A stretch of DNA of 64,000 nucleotides from Odiellus spinosus (Eukaryota > Arthropoda > Arachnida > Opiliones > Phalangiidae): positions 2,916,501 to 2,980,500 of the forward strand of contig OY987226.1 of the NCBI GenBank assembly GCA_963920705.1, in the 5' to 3' direction. The notes below the pieces were generated by a model. It did not search any database. It saw nothing but the letters and a program-made list of their open reading frames with translations, and was not told the DNA's origin. The position numbers and the translations under genes were made by a program. Shown piece after piece: positions 32,845 through 43,504 of this stretch. Each line of letters starts with the position of its first letter. Within the stretch, counting starts at the first letter, position 1.

Positions 32845-33063
32845 TCAAGAGACAAAAGCTGGGAACTCTATAATATAGAGCGGCGAGCTTTCGAAAGCTC
32901 TCTTTTCGGTCAAGTCATCCACGACGAGAGATGATTTAAATTTGACTGGTGACAATGCTGGGTCGGAGGTTAAACTCGCCCGGCCTAGTATAAAGGATGG
33001 ATTTAACTTTTGAGCTCTTAACTCTGGTGGACGGCGAATTCCCTCTTTTGTTTCGCTATTCAA
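32845..33063 (-). CDS. Possible exon or gene fragment, unknown product
   Basis: An open minus-strand frame of about 72 codons with no ATG at its upstream limit. Base composition is less AT-rich than the surroundings and the translation is balanced and hydrophilic (for example RRPPELRAQKLNPS and SSLVVDDLTEKRAF), unlike the low-complexity frames elsewhere. No known motif and no clear splice sites. It could be an exon, a decayed gene fragment or chance. Confidence 0.15.
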   Translation of the reverse strand: MNSETKEGIRRPPELRAQKLNPSFILGRASLTSDPALSPVKFKSSLVVDDLTEKRAFESSPLYIIEFPAFVS

Positions 33064-33131
33064 AAGGATCGCCCTAATTCATTCGGTTCTCATTCGATGA
33101 CGCTGCCCGAATTATGTCTTCATTTTTTTAA

Positions 33132-33270
33132 AGGGTGACTTGGAGCTAAAAATGATACAGATTTTGAATTCATTTTGGGAATCACCATGTCAAGAAACTT
33201 TTTCCCAATTTTTAGATGTTTAATTTTTAGTAAAAATAAATTCGGACCATTTTTAGCTCCACGTTTCCCT
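33132..33270. mobile_element. Small TTAA-flanked MITE, 139 bp
   Basis: TTAA (33128-33131) then AGGGTGACTTGGAGCTAAAA; right end TTTTTAGCTCCACGTTTCCCT then TTAA (33271-33274). The inverted repeat is about 26 bp with few mismatches. TTAA-AGGG ends fit the T2/Kolobok type. No sequence shared with family K beyond the terminus. Confidence 0.85.
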
Positions 33271-33274
33271 TTAA

Positions 33275-33906
33275 TTACGCGTTCCTACATTTTAATTAAT
33301 GTTAATAGATAATTAAATTTAAACCCATTCTATCCTTCAATTTTTAGTCACTCTATACTAATTGTTCCATGCAGAACATCATGTTCTATAGATATGTATC
33401 GAAAATGGCAATTATAAAATACTTTTATAACGAAATCTCGGTAAATTTCGTTATAAAACAACGTATATTCGTTATAACTATGTTGTACTCCATCCTTTAT
33501 ATATATATATCACTGCGCGTATTAATATTCCTCGTCACGTGTTCAATAATTCGGCTCATTATGGCCTCGCTTCAAGTTCGGCGTCGCCTTTTGGCGCGAT
33601 GTATAACCCCTTTGACAAGTCTGTAATCTCTCGAGTGGAGGGAGGTATCGCCTTATTGAATAGCCATACACGCCCACGTTGAACCAATCCATAGCTTCGA
33701 CAACGTCATGTTTCAAATCGTGACCTATAGGTATATGAGCGGATGCCGTGACAGCCTAGTATAGTACCTTGTATAGTACCCGAGCTTGGAACTAAAGCTG
33801 AAATCAACGTACTCAGCAGACGCTGCAAAGATCCATATATATATATGATTTGAGACTCTCTCCAAATGTGTAGATAATTTCAGTGTCAAGTTAGATAGAC
33901 GAGAAA
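33275..33906. other. No recognised feature
   Basis: An 85-codon plus frame (33369-33626) is hydrophobic without a motif. TA repeats occur near 33500 and 33836. Confidence 0.4.
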
Positions 33907-33908
33907 TA

Positions 33909-34118
33909 CAGGGTGTTATAGTAAACTAACTATTACGCTGTCGGCTGGTGAACGTGAAATCATACGTATTTCCAATGAGCGCCTGTAAAAGTGTTCGAAC
34001 AGTTGTACAGCCATGTTCATTGGGAAGATCCCTTACAGGAGAAATACAAAAATAAATTATATATTGATTGGAGTACATAAGTTTATAACTTTATTTCATA
34101 GAAGTAAATAACGCCCTG
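33909..34118. mobile_element. TA-flanked MITE with CAGGGTGTTAT ends
   Basis: CAGGGTGTTAT at the left and ATAACGCCCTG at the right, each bordered by TA (33907-33908 and 34119-34120). 210 bp. The middle shares GAGCGCCTGTAAAAGTGTTC with 61725-61745. Mariner-like by end sequence and TA duplication, as inference. Confidence 0.7.
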
Positions 34119-34152
34119 TAGTTTAATACTATCTGCAGAGGGACAGTTAAAC

Positions 34153-34214
34153 TTAAAATAGCCAAAAAAGTCATCACCCCTGTCTGGCTCGAGTAATTTG
34201 GACTCTTCCTCGCC
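34153..34214 (+). repeat. Short repeat shared with 26235-26301
   Basis: AAAATAGCCAAAAAAGTCATC, CACCCCTGTCTGGCTCGAG and TTTGGACTCTTCCTCGCC match the earlier copy. Confidence 0.6.
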
Positions 34215-34222
34215 ATAAATTA

Positions 34223-34652
34223 CAGGGTGACCACTTTTCCTGTATCTCCTATTTTTTTCCTACATTTTCACCTCCTTCATATTTTCTCCTATAATTTAAT
34301 GTCAATTCCTATATTCGCCTATATTTCTACTCAAAATTTCTAGTTAAGGGTATAGTTCTAAATCATACTGTCAGCCGTGGCTGTATAAGATTATTTTAGC
34401 TTAACTCTACATTTTCCAGTTAAAATAGTCTGTAAAATTCCATACTATTTAAGCAATTGGATCGTATTAATACCGTGTTTAAACCGGTGGCGAGAGTTGT
34501 GACGCGATAATAAACACGGTTCCTACTTTTAATTATTTTCCTATTTTATCATATATTTTCCACTTATTTCTTCCTAAAATTCTTCCTATATTTCCTATAT
34601 TTCGCAAAGAAATTTCCTATATAGGATTTTCAAATTTTCAGTGGTCACCCTG
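34223..34652 (+). mobile_element. CCTATA-rich element with CAGGGTGACCAC ends, copy 1
   Basis: CAGGGTGACCACTTTTCCT to AGTGGTCACCCTG, perfect 13-bp inverted ends. The flanks are filled with TTCCTATATTT-type repeats, and the centre TACTGTCAGCCGTGGCTGTA is shared with 62488-62945. Flanks AAATTA and AAAATT are not a clear duplication. Non-coding. Confidence 0.88.
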
Positions 34653-36160
34653 AAAATTGTCTTTTCACCAGTAACATTAGAGTTTTGGTTTGATCTACAA
34701 ATTGCGCAATAAATTATCCACTCAAAATTCTAATTTCTCTCGAAAACAAATTTAATTTGTTGTTTATTAAATTATTCTATAAGATCCTTTAGAATATATA
34801 TATTTTTTTTTGGCGGGAATACCCTGTATGTGTGTATAAAACCCCGTTGGTCCTGTGCCTGTTTATGATTGATGCTTTTGTCGCCTGGTAGCTCCGTGAT
34901 AAAGTCCTCCTTCCATTTTTGCCCTCTCCGCATCCCCATCTCCATCCCATCACTTTAAAATGCTTCTTTTTCTTCACCGCGCATCACCCTTCTCTCTATT
35001 TAATCTCCATTTTCTATCGGAGTTTTCAATATCTACTTCTTCCCCTAATAACTTTTAACATTGTATATCAATCCGCCTAGAATTCTTCCTTTATGTAATC
35101 TCTTCTTGAACAAAAGTGAGGTTGATCCCAGTTTTAGTTTTCATCACGTACAAAGTATAGGCTTAATATACGAATGGTAAAGAAAGAAGGTATACCTTCG
35201 GAGTAAACTTAAATTGATACCGACTACGTTTTATCGTAGTTCAAGCAGCTTCTAGTTTTCTAACCTCTCTTTTCCTTTCCATATTATGTACACCAGTTTC
35301 GAGGAGATTTTGGGGGAACTATTTTTTCTCGCTATAGGGTTTAATATTGCGTATAATTACGCCTCAAACTTCATTGTATTACTTTATATATACCGAATCA
35401 AAGTTTGAATGAATCAATTTAAATTTTCAGCGCGTGCGAATATATGTTTGCCTATAACTATCCAATATAAATATCAAAGAATTTAGGTTTAAACGTGCTG
35501 CAAAGTTGAATTGATTCGTTGTCTAAATCTTCCGCGTCTTTCCTATCGTCTCTCAGGACTTTTATTTTTGAAAAATTCTATTTTTTTTTTTTTTTTTTTT
35601 TTATCGTGCGTTAAGCTTCTGTAATGCTTTGCAGTTTTAGTTTTGATTTCTTTTTATTCTTAGTTTTTTTTTGGGGGTTTTGTGAAGCTTGAGGAGTATT
35701 TTGGGTGTCTTTTTTCCCCTGGGTCAAGGATTCAAGGTTATTTTTTGTTTTTGTAACAGGGGATAATTTCCTCAGACTTTTGTAAACCAGGGGGATTCAT
35801 TTTGAAAATAATTAACTCGCCTCTAAGAACGATTAAATTATAAGGTATTATGGGATAAGTTATAAACTCTACTAAAACAATACACTCACATAAACAGGGC
35901 TATTCAATATACAGTGTTAAAATAATGCCTCGCCACTCGATAGAAATGGAGCAAAACATTCCCAAAAATGACCCAAATCTTAAAATGGCCGTAACTTTTC
36001 TCTACAACATCCTAGACATAAACCGATTTCACCATTAGAAAGTAGACATTACTTAGATTAATTTAAAATAATAAAATTATATTTGGCTGAAACACTCTAC
36101 TATGAATTGCAATATTTTGAACCATACAAGCCTAAATGGATTTTATATTTTTTTTAAAAG
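34653..36160. other. No recognised element; one T-run
   Basis: Poly-T 35581-35602. A CTC/TCC-rich stretch near 34900-35060. Frames are short. Nothing repeated elsewhere that I can see. Confidence 0.45.
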
Positions 36161-36167
36161 ATGCTAC

Positions 36168-36586
36168 CAGAGGTATATAATAACCCCCTTCGGGGGGAAG
36201 TATGAAAGGTAGGCAAAATCGACGAACAACGAGTGCCCGGCGTAAATCGCGGCGGATCGACACACCGCTTTACTCCCAAAAAAATAGTTACACCATTTTG
36301 AGCCTGACTAAATTTTCCCTACGCGCACTTCCGGAACTCGCGAGCCGAAGTCAACCTTCGACTCCATTTTAACAGACAGCCTGACTCCCGAGACAGGAAG
36401 TTCTAAACACAAATCGAGCCGTCTTGTTTATACAAAGACCATTTACTAGAGTAGCGACATTGAGAAGTCCAGCGCGAGCTAGTGGCCTAGATAGTCAGCA
36501 GCGGGCTCTTGTTGTTCGTGATTTTTAGCATTGGTAGTATAGGGGCTTTCATACTTCCCCCCGAAGGGGGTTATTATATACCTCTG
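36168..36586. mobile_element. 7-bp-TSD element family D
   Basis: About 40-bp perfect inverted ends starting CAGAGGTATATAATAACCCC. Each end itself contains a small hairpin, CCCCCTTCGGGGGG. Perfect 7-bp duplications ATGCTAC (36161-36167 and 36587-36593). 419 bp; the middle is GC-richer (CGCGGCGGATCGACACACC) but has no recognisable gene. Confidence 0.95.
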
Positions 36587-36593
36587 ATGCTAC

Positions 36594-36932
36594 TTAATTT
36601 CATAAGTTTTTAAAAGCTCGAGAAATCGGAAACGGGATCACTTTAAACCTTTTGCGAATGAAATATATTCCAAACTTTATTCTTGAAACTTTAAAAATGA
36701 AACCATATATTTTGATCTATAGCAGACAGTCCAAAAAATGTCCATAGTCCACAAAAAAATGTTTTTATACAATAGTAATCTCACGAAAAGAAAGTAAAAA
36801 TTCATCCCCGAAAAATGTGAAATACATCAAACTAAAATATTTAATACATGGTCGATGTAACTAAAGGAACGCTCCTGCTACTGGAATGGACACTAGAACA
36901 CGTCATAGCTCGAGTTACCGCGAAAAACCTCA
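36594..36932. other. No recognised feature
   Basis: Unassigned AT-rich spacer. Confidence 0.4.
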
Positions 36933-36936
36933 TTTA

Positions 36937-36975
36937 AAGGGAGAATGAAACCTAATCTAGTTATTAGGACAAATC
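36937..36975 (+). mobile_element. Solo family K-type left end
   Basis: TTAA (36933-36936) followed by AGGGAGAATGAAACCTAAT. No matching right end is found downstream. Confidence 0.5.
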
Positions 36976-37041
36976 CACTTGGATCCACGAATTGTTTGAT
37001 ATGTATTCGCAGATTCGGGGAATCAAAGTCCACACTAATAT

Positions 37042-37391
37042 ACGGGTAACAATGAAAAGAAATAATTAGGCCCTATTTAGGCTTAATAACGTCATTACTT
37101 CAATTTGTTTATCGAATAAAAACTTAAAATTAAATATTTTTGAAAAGACGCGTTTCAACTCTTAAGTGACATTTATTTTTTGAGTTTTTACTTCGGGCTT
37201 TCTTGGGAAGAGACGGGTAACAGTGAAAAGAAAGAATTAGGCCCTATTTAGGCTTATTGACGTCATTACTTTAATTTTTTTGTCGAATAAAAACTTAAAA
37301 TTAAAATATTTTTGAATAGACGAGTTTCAACTCTCACGTAATATTTTTAAATAATTATTTTTTCGGGTATTTTCTTCGGACTTTCCTGGGA
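37042..37391 (+). repeat. Direct tandem duplication, 171-bp period
   Basis: Two copies start at about 37044 and 37215. Each has GGGTAACARTGAAAAGAAA, TAGGCCCTATTTAGGCTTA, GACGTCATTAC-like ACGTCATTAC and TTTCTTGGGAAG or TTTCCTGGGAAG near its end. The copies differ by small substitutions and indels. Confidence 0.88.
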
Positions 37392-37796
37392 AGCGGAAAT
37401 ACGCAAACACAACAATTAAAGCATATCCATATTCATCTCATCTCCTTTGGCTAAAATATATTTTTACGATAAAGATAGAGTACATTTACAGATGGTGTCG
37501 GAAAGAGAAAAATAAAAATAACTTTAATATATATTCTTTTGAAGAAATTTACTTCAAAAAAGAACACATATCTTTCATATAACAAAAGAAAAATAGTAAA
37601 ATACGTCTTGGGAATGAAAATAAGAGTTATGGTCTATGTCACTTTCAGTTTTCAGCGAACTGTTTAAGTTTTTTAAAGTCCAAATGAAACGTAAACTTTT
37701 TATTGTACAGTTATAAATTTTAAAATATTGATTTTTTTTCAACACAGACAACATTAATTTAGAATTAACTATAATTATCACACGAAAGATTATGTA
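37392..37796. other. No recognised feature
   Basis: Unassigned; a 68-codon minus frame (37575-37781) is Asn/Lys/Ile-rich. Confidence 0.4.
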
Positions 37797-37996
37797 CTTT
37801 CACGAAAACGACCGCGCGAAAGCGACATTATCACTGATGACGTAGTATTCCTGGTAATTTAAATTTTTTAATAGTTTCGAAAATGAAGATTATTAAAACA
37901 GGTATTTTTACAGTTGCTATATATATTTTAAGGTGTTTTTTAACGATATTTTCGAAAATGCTACTCAATTTCCAAATGGAGTTGATGACAACCTTA
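37797..37996 (+). repeat. Interspersed repeat family V, copy 5
   Basis: Starts with ACGACCGCGCGAAAGCGAC, then ATCACTGATGACGTAGTATT, the AAGATTATTAAAACAGG block, TTTTTAACGATATTTTCG and GCTACTCAATTTCCAAATGG. The CGCGCGAAAG start is the segment that resembles the minisatellite unit at 43505. Confidence 0.8.
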
Positions 37997-38229
37997 CTTT
38001 AACATTGTATTGTATTCTACAGCGATGTAAATTAAGCTTGAAATGGATCTTTCTTTCGAAAGCAGGATAGATTGTTTTTTAAGTCTCATGTTTATACATC
38101 GGAATCGAAATGATTTATTGAAGAGAGCTCGATGTCCGACCAACTGCTAGCTATATATGGTTGAAATACTCAACCAAGCATCGATTTACTAGAATTTTTT
38201 AAATAATGTTTTAAAGAAATGGTGCAGAA

Positions 38230-38985
38230 TATCATAGAAAATCAAAAATAAATTAAAGAAATCACGTGATAAAAAATCTATTTCGGAGAGATAACTTTCT
38301 CCGGGAGTATCTCGAGCCTGAAGTCTCACGATCTAGCCTTCAAGCATAGCGAGGAAAAACTATCTCTCTTTTCTCAGACACGATTTAAATCCAAAATAAA
38401 TGAAAGGAAAACACGTGATATAGCTAGCCAATAAAAAAGTTACTTTCCCAGGGAGTATCTCGAGCCTGAAAGCTCACGATCTAGCCTTCAAACATAGCGA
38501 GGAAAAACTATCTCTCTTCTCTCAGACACGATTTAAATCCAAAATAAATGAAAGGAAAACACGTGATATAGCTAGCCAATAATGAAGTTACTTTCCCAGG
38601 GAGTATCTCGAGCCTGAAGTCTCACGATCTAGCCTTCAAACATAGCGAGGAAAAACTATCTCTCTTCTCTCAGACACGATTTAAATCCAAAATAAATGAA
38701 AGGAAAACACGTGATATCATAGCTAGCCAATAAAAAAAGTTACTTTCCCAGGGAGTATCTCGAGCCTGAAAGCTCACGATTTAGCCTTCAAGCATAGCGA
38801 GGAAAAATTATCTCTCTTCTCTCAGACACGATTTAAATCAAAAATAAATGAAAGGAAAACACGTGATATAGCTAGCCAATAAAAAAATTCCTTTCCCATT
38901 GAGTATCTCGAGCCTGAAAGCTCACGATTGAGCGTTCAAGCAGAGCGAGGAAAAACTATCTCTCTGCTCTCCGTGTTCGCAGAGA
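38230..38985 (+). repeat. 148-bp satellite, five units
   Basis: GAGTATCTCGAGCCTGAA recurs at 38305, 38453, 38601, 38753 and 38901, so spacing is 148, 148, 152 and 148 bp. Each internal unit holds AAAACACGTGATATAGCTAG, CTCACGATCTAGCCTTCAA and CTATCTCTCTTCTCTCAGAC. The 152-bp spacing comes from an extra CATA near 38718. The outer units are the most diverged. Non-coding. Confidence 0.95.
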
Positions 38986-38995
38986 CGGTTTATTT

Positions 38996-39165
38996 GAGCT
39001 GCGTTCACACTATGGGGACTTTGAAATCGTTTTGAATCTTTTTGGAATGTTCAAAATGGAAAATTTGAGGGTCAATTGTAAAGTTTTTGTCAAAAATTGT
39101 AGTTATTTGCTTGAAAAGTCTATTTTCAACATTTTAAACAGTTTGAAAAGGGTCTCTAGTTTTCA
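38996..39165 (+). mobile_element. MITE family T, copy 5 (right end decayed)
   Basis: GAGCTGCGTTCACACTATGG and CTTTGAAATCGTTTTGAATC match the left arm. The right arm is recognisable only as CAGTTTGAAAAGGGTCTCTAG. Confidence 0.65.
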
Positions 39166-39433
39166 CTGTTTTTTGGCAATGAAATTAATTTTAACGTGAA
39201 CTATTCCTTTTTATAGCCAGGAGATGTTGATCACTCTATAATAGTCAATTTTTAGTCTGTTTAAGAATATATTTCCCATGGTATTAAGAAATCTTGTTTG
39301 TTGACCAATAGATCGATCATTAGGGTGTTTCTATATTCGTTTGAGGGAGTAACGTCTGCTTTGGCCATTAAAGAGAGGGTGAAAAGGATAGTCTGAAATA
39401 TATATTAATCAATAATTAATCATATGTCAATTC
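39166..39433. other. No recognised feature
   Basis: Unassigned spacer under 300 bp between two repeats. Confidence 0.4.
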
Positions 39434-39551
39434 ATACGTCTGTCTGTCGGTCTGGAATGGTAAAGTGTACACGCAATCTCGCTTTCAGCTTTTCTCATTT
39501 TACTAACGTCTCGTTTAGCGTTACTGTCGGACAGACAGACAGTCAGACATG
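39434..39551. repeat. Short inverted-repeat element with GTCTGTCTGTCGG ends
   Basis: ATACGTCTGTCTGTCGGTC on the left opposes GTCGGACAGACAGACAGTC on the right. The left part (with GGTAAAGTGTACACGCA) resembles 8090-8135. Confidence 0.55.
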
Positions 39552-40559
39552 GTAGGTGACTATAACTATTACCAAATGATGGACGTATTTAATATTAATT
39601 AGTTGTTATTTATGTGACATAATCATATACGTAATCTATTCAAATAACTGAGCATATTCAGCACTTCCAGATTTTTCTTCGAAACGTTATAATCTTCAAA
39701 TCTCTAATATCGAAATGATATACCAATCAAATTAGGCTTAGAACTAATGTTAGGCTTAACCGATATTTGAAAGTAATTTGAAATAAGAAGCGCGCGACAA
39801 CTCGGGTCTCGTGATAATAGGAAAAAACGCGGGAAAAACCAATAAAATTCAAACTCCGCGCGTGTTTTGAAATAAAAACTCGAATGATATCTGGGTTTAA
39901 CTCATTATTAGCTCCGATTCCCGCCCTTTCCAACACACGTCCATTCGCTTAGGACCAAAAAAAAAAAAATGCGGTAAAAGTCCCCATTGACTCGAAATTA
40001 AACGTAATTTTAATTATATACCTAATTATCGTGAGAAAATCTAAGCCTAATGACTCGACATTTAAAATTCTAACGATAAACCAACCTCTTGTTAAAAAAA
40101 ACCCTTCCGATTTAAGCCTAAATAGGGTTTTCAGCACGCGCTACCGCCGAGTGGCTAGAACTTTTACGCTATTAGCCAAATTAAGACAGCGAAAAGAGTT
40201 TCCAATACGTGCTATCGCTTTGAAAGCCAAGTCCCGCTGTTCTTCACCCACGCCTCTTCTCTCGAAACTTAACTCGGACTATTAGTTTAGCCGGAAAACT
40301 AGTTAGTGCATGGTGGACCACGAAGTAGGTCAAGTTTTAATAGGGTGCGAGAGCGAAAGAGTCGGGTCCTGGCCACGGATCTAGCTGCATCGAGAATACG
40401 TGTCCGATTTTCTTTACTTCTAACCGCTCAACGTCCTCGCAGCCAAAAATAAAATCGCGAAAAAGAACTTAAGGATGGATTTTCACGATCCTTTCAATGA
40501 AGTCTTTCAACACTCGAATAGTTTTTAAGTGATGGGCTAGTACTTTTACCGGCTCTTTG
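39552..40559. other. No recognised feature
   Basis: Frames of 62-84 codons on both strands (39727-40285) have no motif; A-run near 39958-39969. Confidence 0.4.
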
Positions 40560-40566
40560 CTGATAG

Positions 40567-40906
40567 CAGAAGCCGATGAAACCCTCCTTTGAAGTCTACT
40601 ACTCTAATGTTCCATATAGCGCTCCTCTCTGTATGGGTAAAATTCCCAATTTTACGAGATCGGAGGGGTCCTACTTCATACCCCCCTGTCTACGGAAAAT
40701 TGGAAATTCTCTCTCTCCACAAACGACGACGTTTTTTTGACGAACTCCGAGGCTGCTAGAGATATTCGCTCGACGAACTCCCGCTCCTAAAATATCTACC
40801 GTAAAAGGAGGCGTACGAATCGCGCTTTTTGAAACTAACCCATACAGAGAGGGGTAGACAAGACCAGGGAGTAATTGACTTCAAAGGAGGGTTTCATCGG
40901 CTTCTG
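40567..40906 (+). mobile_element. 7-bp-TSD MITE family A, copy 9
   Basis: Complete, 340 bp, with a small insertion giving GTAAAAGGAGGCG. Flanks CTGATAG and CTAATAA agree at five of seven positions. Confidence 0.92.
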
Positions 40907-40913
40907 CTAATAA

Positions 40914-41435
40914 TATTTAGCTACAAGGCGTTGTTTATTTTTACGCAAGAAAATGATAGACTCTTGATTTTATAATTTCGTTCACGAATCGATCCGTGAA
41001 AACGCGCCTAAACTGTGTGTTGGCGAGAGAAGAGAGGGTAAAGGTGTAGGGGTCACCTTTCTAGCTCTCAGATACCACCTTACTTCTCCATACTTGTCGT
41101 TTTATACCCCTTTACCGAGGTATAGCGACTCGGGACACGCGCGCGGCGTTACTTAAACTTCATTACCGTTAGCGAGAAGTCTTGTACCTAATTCTCGCTT
41201 TCTTTTCTCGCCAAATTCGCGGTTTTCCACCTAGCTCCGAATCTCGAACCGGCTTCAATCATTTAAAAGAAATGGGCCCTCCCAAAAAATAAAAATTAAT
41301 GCCTTTACTGGAAATTTTATTTCAAGAGCAAATCTCATTTATTTTAAACCACTTCAGATTTAATTTAATTACAAAGAAAATTACTACGATACAATTTCAT
41401 TCCCGAGTCTAAATTCAGTTCAATTAAACAACCAA
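40914..41435. other. Mostly unassigned; short shared repeat at start
   Basis: ACAAGGCGTTGTTTATTTTTA and AAATGATAGACTCTTGATT near 40922-40965 resemble 26327-26372. GC is higher near 41000-41240 (ACACGCGCGCGGCGTTAC), no gene recognised. Confidence 0.4.
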
Positions 41436-41437
41436 TC

Positions 41438-41566
41438 ACGTGCCAGAACGAGCGAGAATCAATCGTAGACTCTGCAATAATCACGCGACCATTATGACGT
41501 GGTATTGGGGTAAATTTTTATTATAAAATCTGCATTTTTTTTGTCGCGGTAATTTTGTTCTTGAAG
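41438..41566 (+). repeat. Interspersed repeat family V, copy 6
   Basis: AACGAGCGAGAATCAATCG, CACGCGACCATTATGACGTG and TTATAAAATCTGC with TGTCGCGGTAATTTTGTTC follow the family order. The TATATATATTTTG part is missing. Confidence 0.68.
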
Positions 41567-42129
41567 ACGATTTAACAAAATTTAAAGATTAATATCTGTC
41601 TTATTTCTTGACCGATTTTGATCTACTTTGTCGTATTTTGTCCCTCTATTTAATTTCTAATAGAATCTATCGCTAATTTTAAACTAGACTTGTTCTTTAA
41701 GGGTTACTATTCGGATATCTGATGTTCGTTCGACTTTCTTGAATCAATAAAATGATTTAAAGTAAAAGACAAGAGTCTGTTAGTGTATAAAACCCTTTAT
41801 ACGGCTTTGTACCCATTGGTTCAGTTTCGTCGAAACGAATAGTAACTCAATCTCGAACTCTAGATTTATTTCACCGCAAAATCCTGAGCTAAACGGGGTT
41901 AGTGTTGATTACTTTTTCCGGATAAGGATCTGTAGGTTTATACGTTCGAAGAAATGGTGCAGTTGTTTTTTCTTGGACGTGTGATTTCTGGGAATAGGGC
42001 TTGAAATAGTGAATTTTTTTCTTAGTTCAATAATTCGTAGAATTTTCCATCAATTAAGGAATATTAATAAGAACTAATTGAGCTACCCAATGAATGAAGA
42101 GTATTTGTGAAAGATTATGTAAAAGTCAG
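41567..42129. other. No recognised feature
   Basis: Unassigned AT-rich sequence. Confidence 0.4.
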
Positions 42130-42767
42130 GATATCTTTAAATTTATTTCTAGTTAAATATTTGTTTGTAATTCAGGGCTCCCAGACCACCTATAATTACC
42201 TATAATTACCTATAATTCTAAAGTGATCCTATAAAAACCTATAATTTCACTTTTTAACCTATAATACCTATTTTTTGGGTAATTTGTTCAATTTCGGTGA
42301 TAAAATTCGAAAGGAATGAACTATATAACTATAAAAATTATATACTTTTGCTTGAAAAAGTGCAAATGATTGCAAAAAAACCAAGCTGTGGCGGAAAGGT
42401 TTCCTCTCCTAGGTCACTGGTAATTATTACTCTATTTTTTAGAGGTTAGGTAGACTGTCAAGAGGGGGCGTGAGTAGCTAGTAGTGCCAAAGGAAAGGCA
42501 GAGGGACGGGTCTAGAGGCGATAGAACCTATATTGCATTGCGTGTCAGCGAAACCTACCTATAAAACCCCTATTTTTCGAAAGTAAAAAACCTATAAAAA
42601 GTCCTATAAATTGATATTTTTGGACCTATAAATTACCTATATTTTTGGCTTTTAAAACCTATCTGGGCTAGGCGCTGGGAGCCCTGGTAATTTCATTTTA
42701 CTTTTGGATTAGGACTATTTAAAGGATAGAGAATAGATTAAAAATATAGTTAAGGTTCATTCTCCCT
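42130..42767 (+). mobile_element. Family K element half, interrupted by a 6-bp-TSD element
   Basis: CTTTAAATTTATTTCTAGTT and AAATATTTGTTTGTAATT precede the insertion. After it come TTTTGGATTAGGACTATTTA and GGTTCATTCTCCCT before TTAA (42768-42771). The left arm of the usual mirror is absent. Confidence 0.72.
42173..42686 (+). mobile_element. CCTATA-rich element with CAGGGCTCCCAG ends
   Basis: 514 bp with perfect ends CAGGGCTCCCAG and CTGGGAGCCCTG and perfect 6-bp duplications GTAATT (42167-42172 and 42687-42692). Both flanks contain many ACCTATAATTACC- or CCTATAAA-type repeats, recalling the elements at 34223 and 62488 though the interior differs. CAGGG ends with a 6-bp duplication may be a hAT subgroup; not assigned. 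Confidence 0.92.
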
Positions 42768-42771
42768 TTAA

Positions 42772-43380
42772 ATAATAATTTAGCTACACTTTTAGAAAAA
42801 ATAAAAATCTTTATAAGGGGAATATATAAAAATATTTCTCAAATAATCGTTAGCATTTTTGTCACGTAAACGACGTCAGCCGTATACTTGTGATAGCTCT
42901 GACAGCGCGGCTACTTTTATAATATTTATAACCAGGCCGTAATTATCTGCCGATTATTGCTTCCCAAAACTATATAGAACCCGACTGAGCTAAAGTGAAC
43001 TCTTTTTCTTTCATGCACGTTCTTCTCCATACACTTACCTTCTATAATACGCTTTGTACCGGTAGAGTTCAAACTCTTGGCTTATAATGATTACATTCTT
43101 TTTTTAAGCAATATTTGGTGCTTTCTATTTAAGGGCCCTTGTTTGACGCTCTTTCAAGATTTATATTGATTTTTTTTGGGGTTTTTCTCGGCATTAAAAA
43201 GACCAGGGAACCTGGATTGGATAATTTAGGGTAGGCAATGTAAGGATAAAACATTAATTTTCGTCATGAATAGATATGCTTGGTGTTTTCTAAAAAATGG
43301 TATTTTTTGTCACTTTGATAAGCAATTTAATAGCCAATCATCAAACAGGTCTAATCAGGCGAGTTTAATGAGTTATTAAA
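42772..43380. other. No recognised feature
   Basis: Unassigned sequence between the K/CCTATA nest and the V copy. Confidence 0.4.
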
Positions 43381-43497
43381 GAAACCGCGATTGTAAAAAT
43401 ATATATTTTATAATCGCCATTTTTTCCAAATTTTTAAAATAGAAATTTGATGCAATATTACGTCATCACTATGGTCACGTGATTGTAGAGAACCTGC
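43381..43497 (-). repeat. Interspersed repeat family V, copy 7, at the head of a minisatellite
   Basis: TTTTATAATCGCCATTTTTTC, ATATTACGTCATCACTATGG and TCACGTGATTGTAGAGAACC are in reverse family order. The CGCGCG-containing terminal segment (GACTTTCGCGCG) continues directly into the array at 43505. Confidence 0.8.
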
Positions 43498-43504
43498 AGT
43501 TGAC

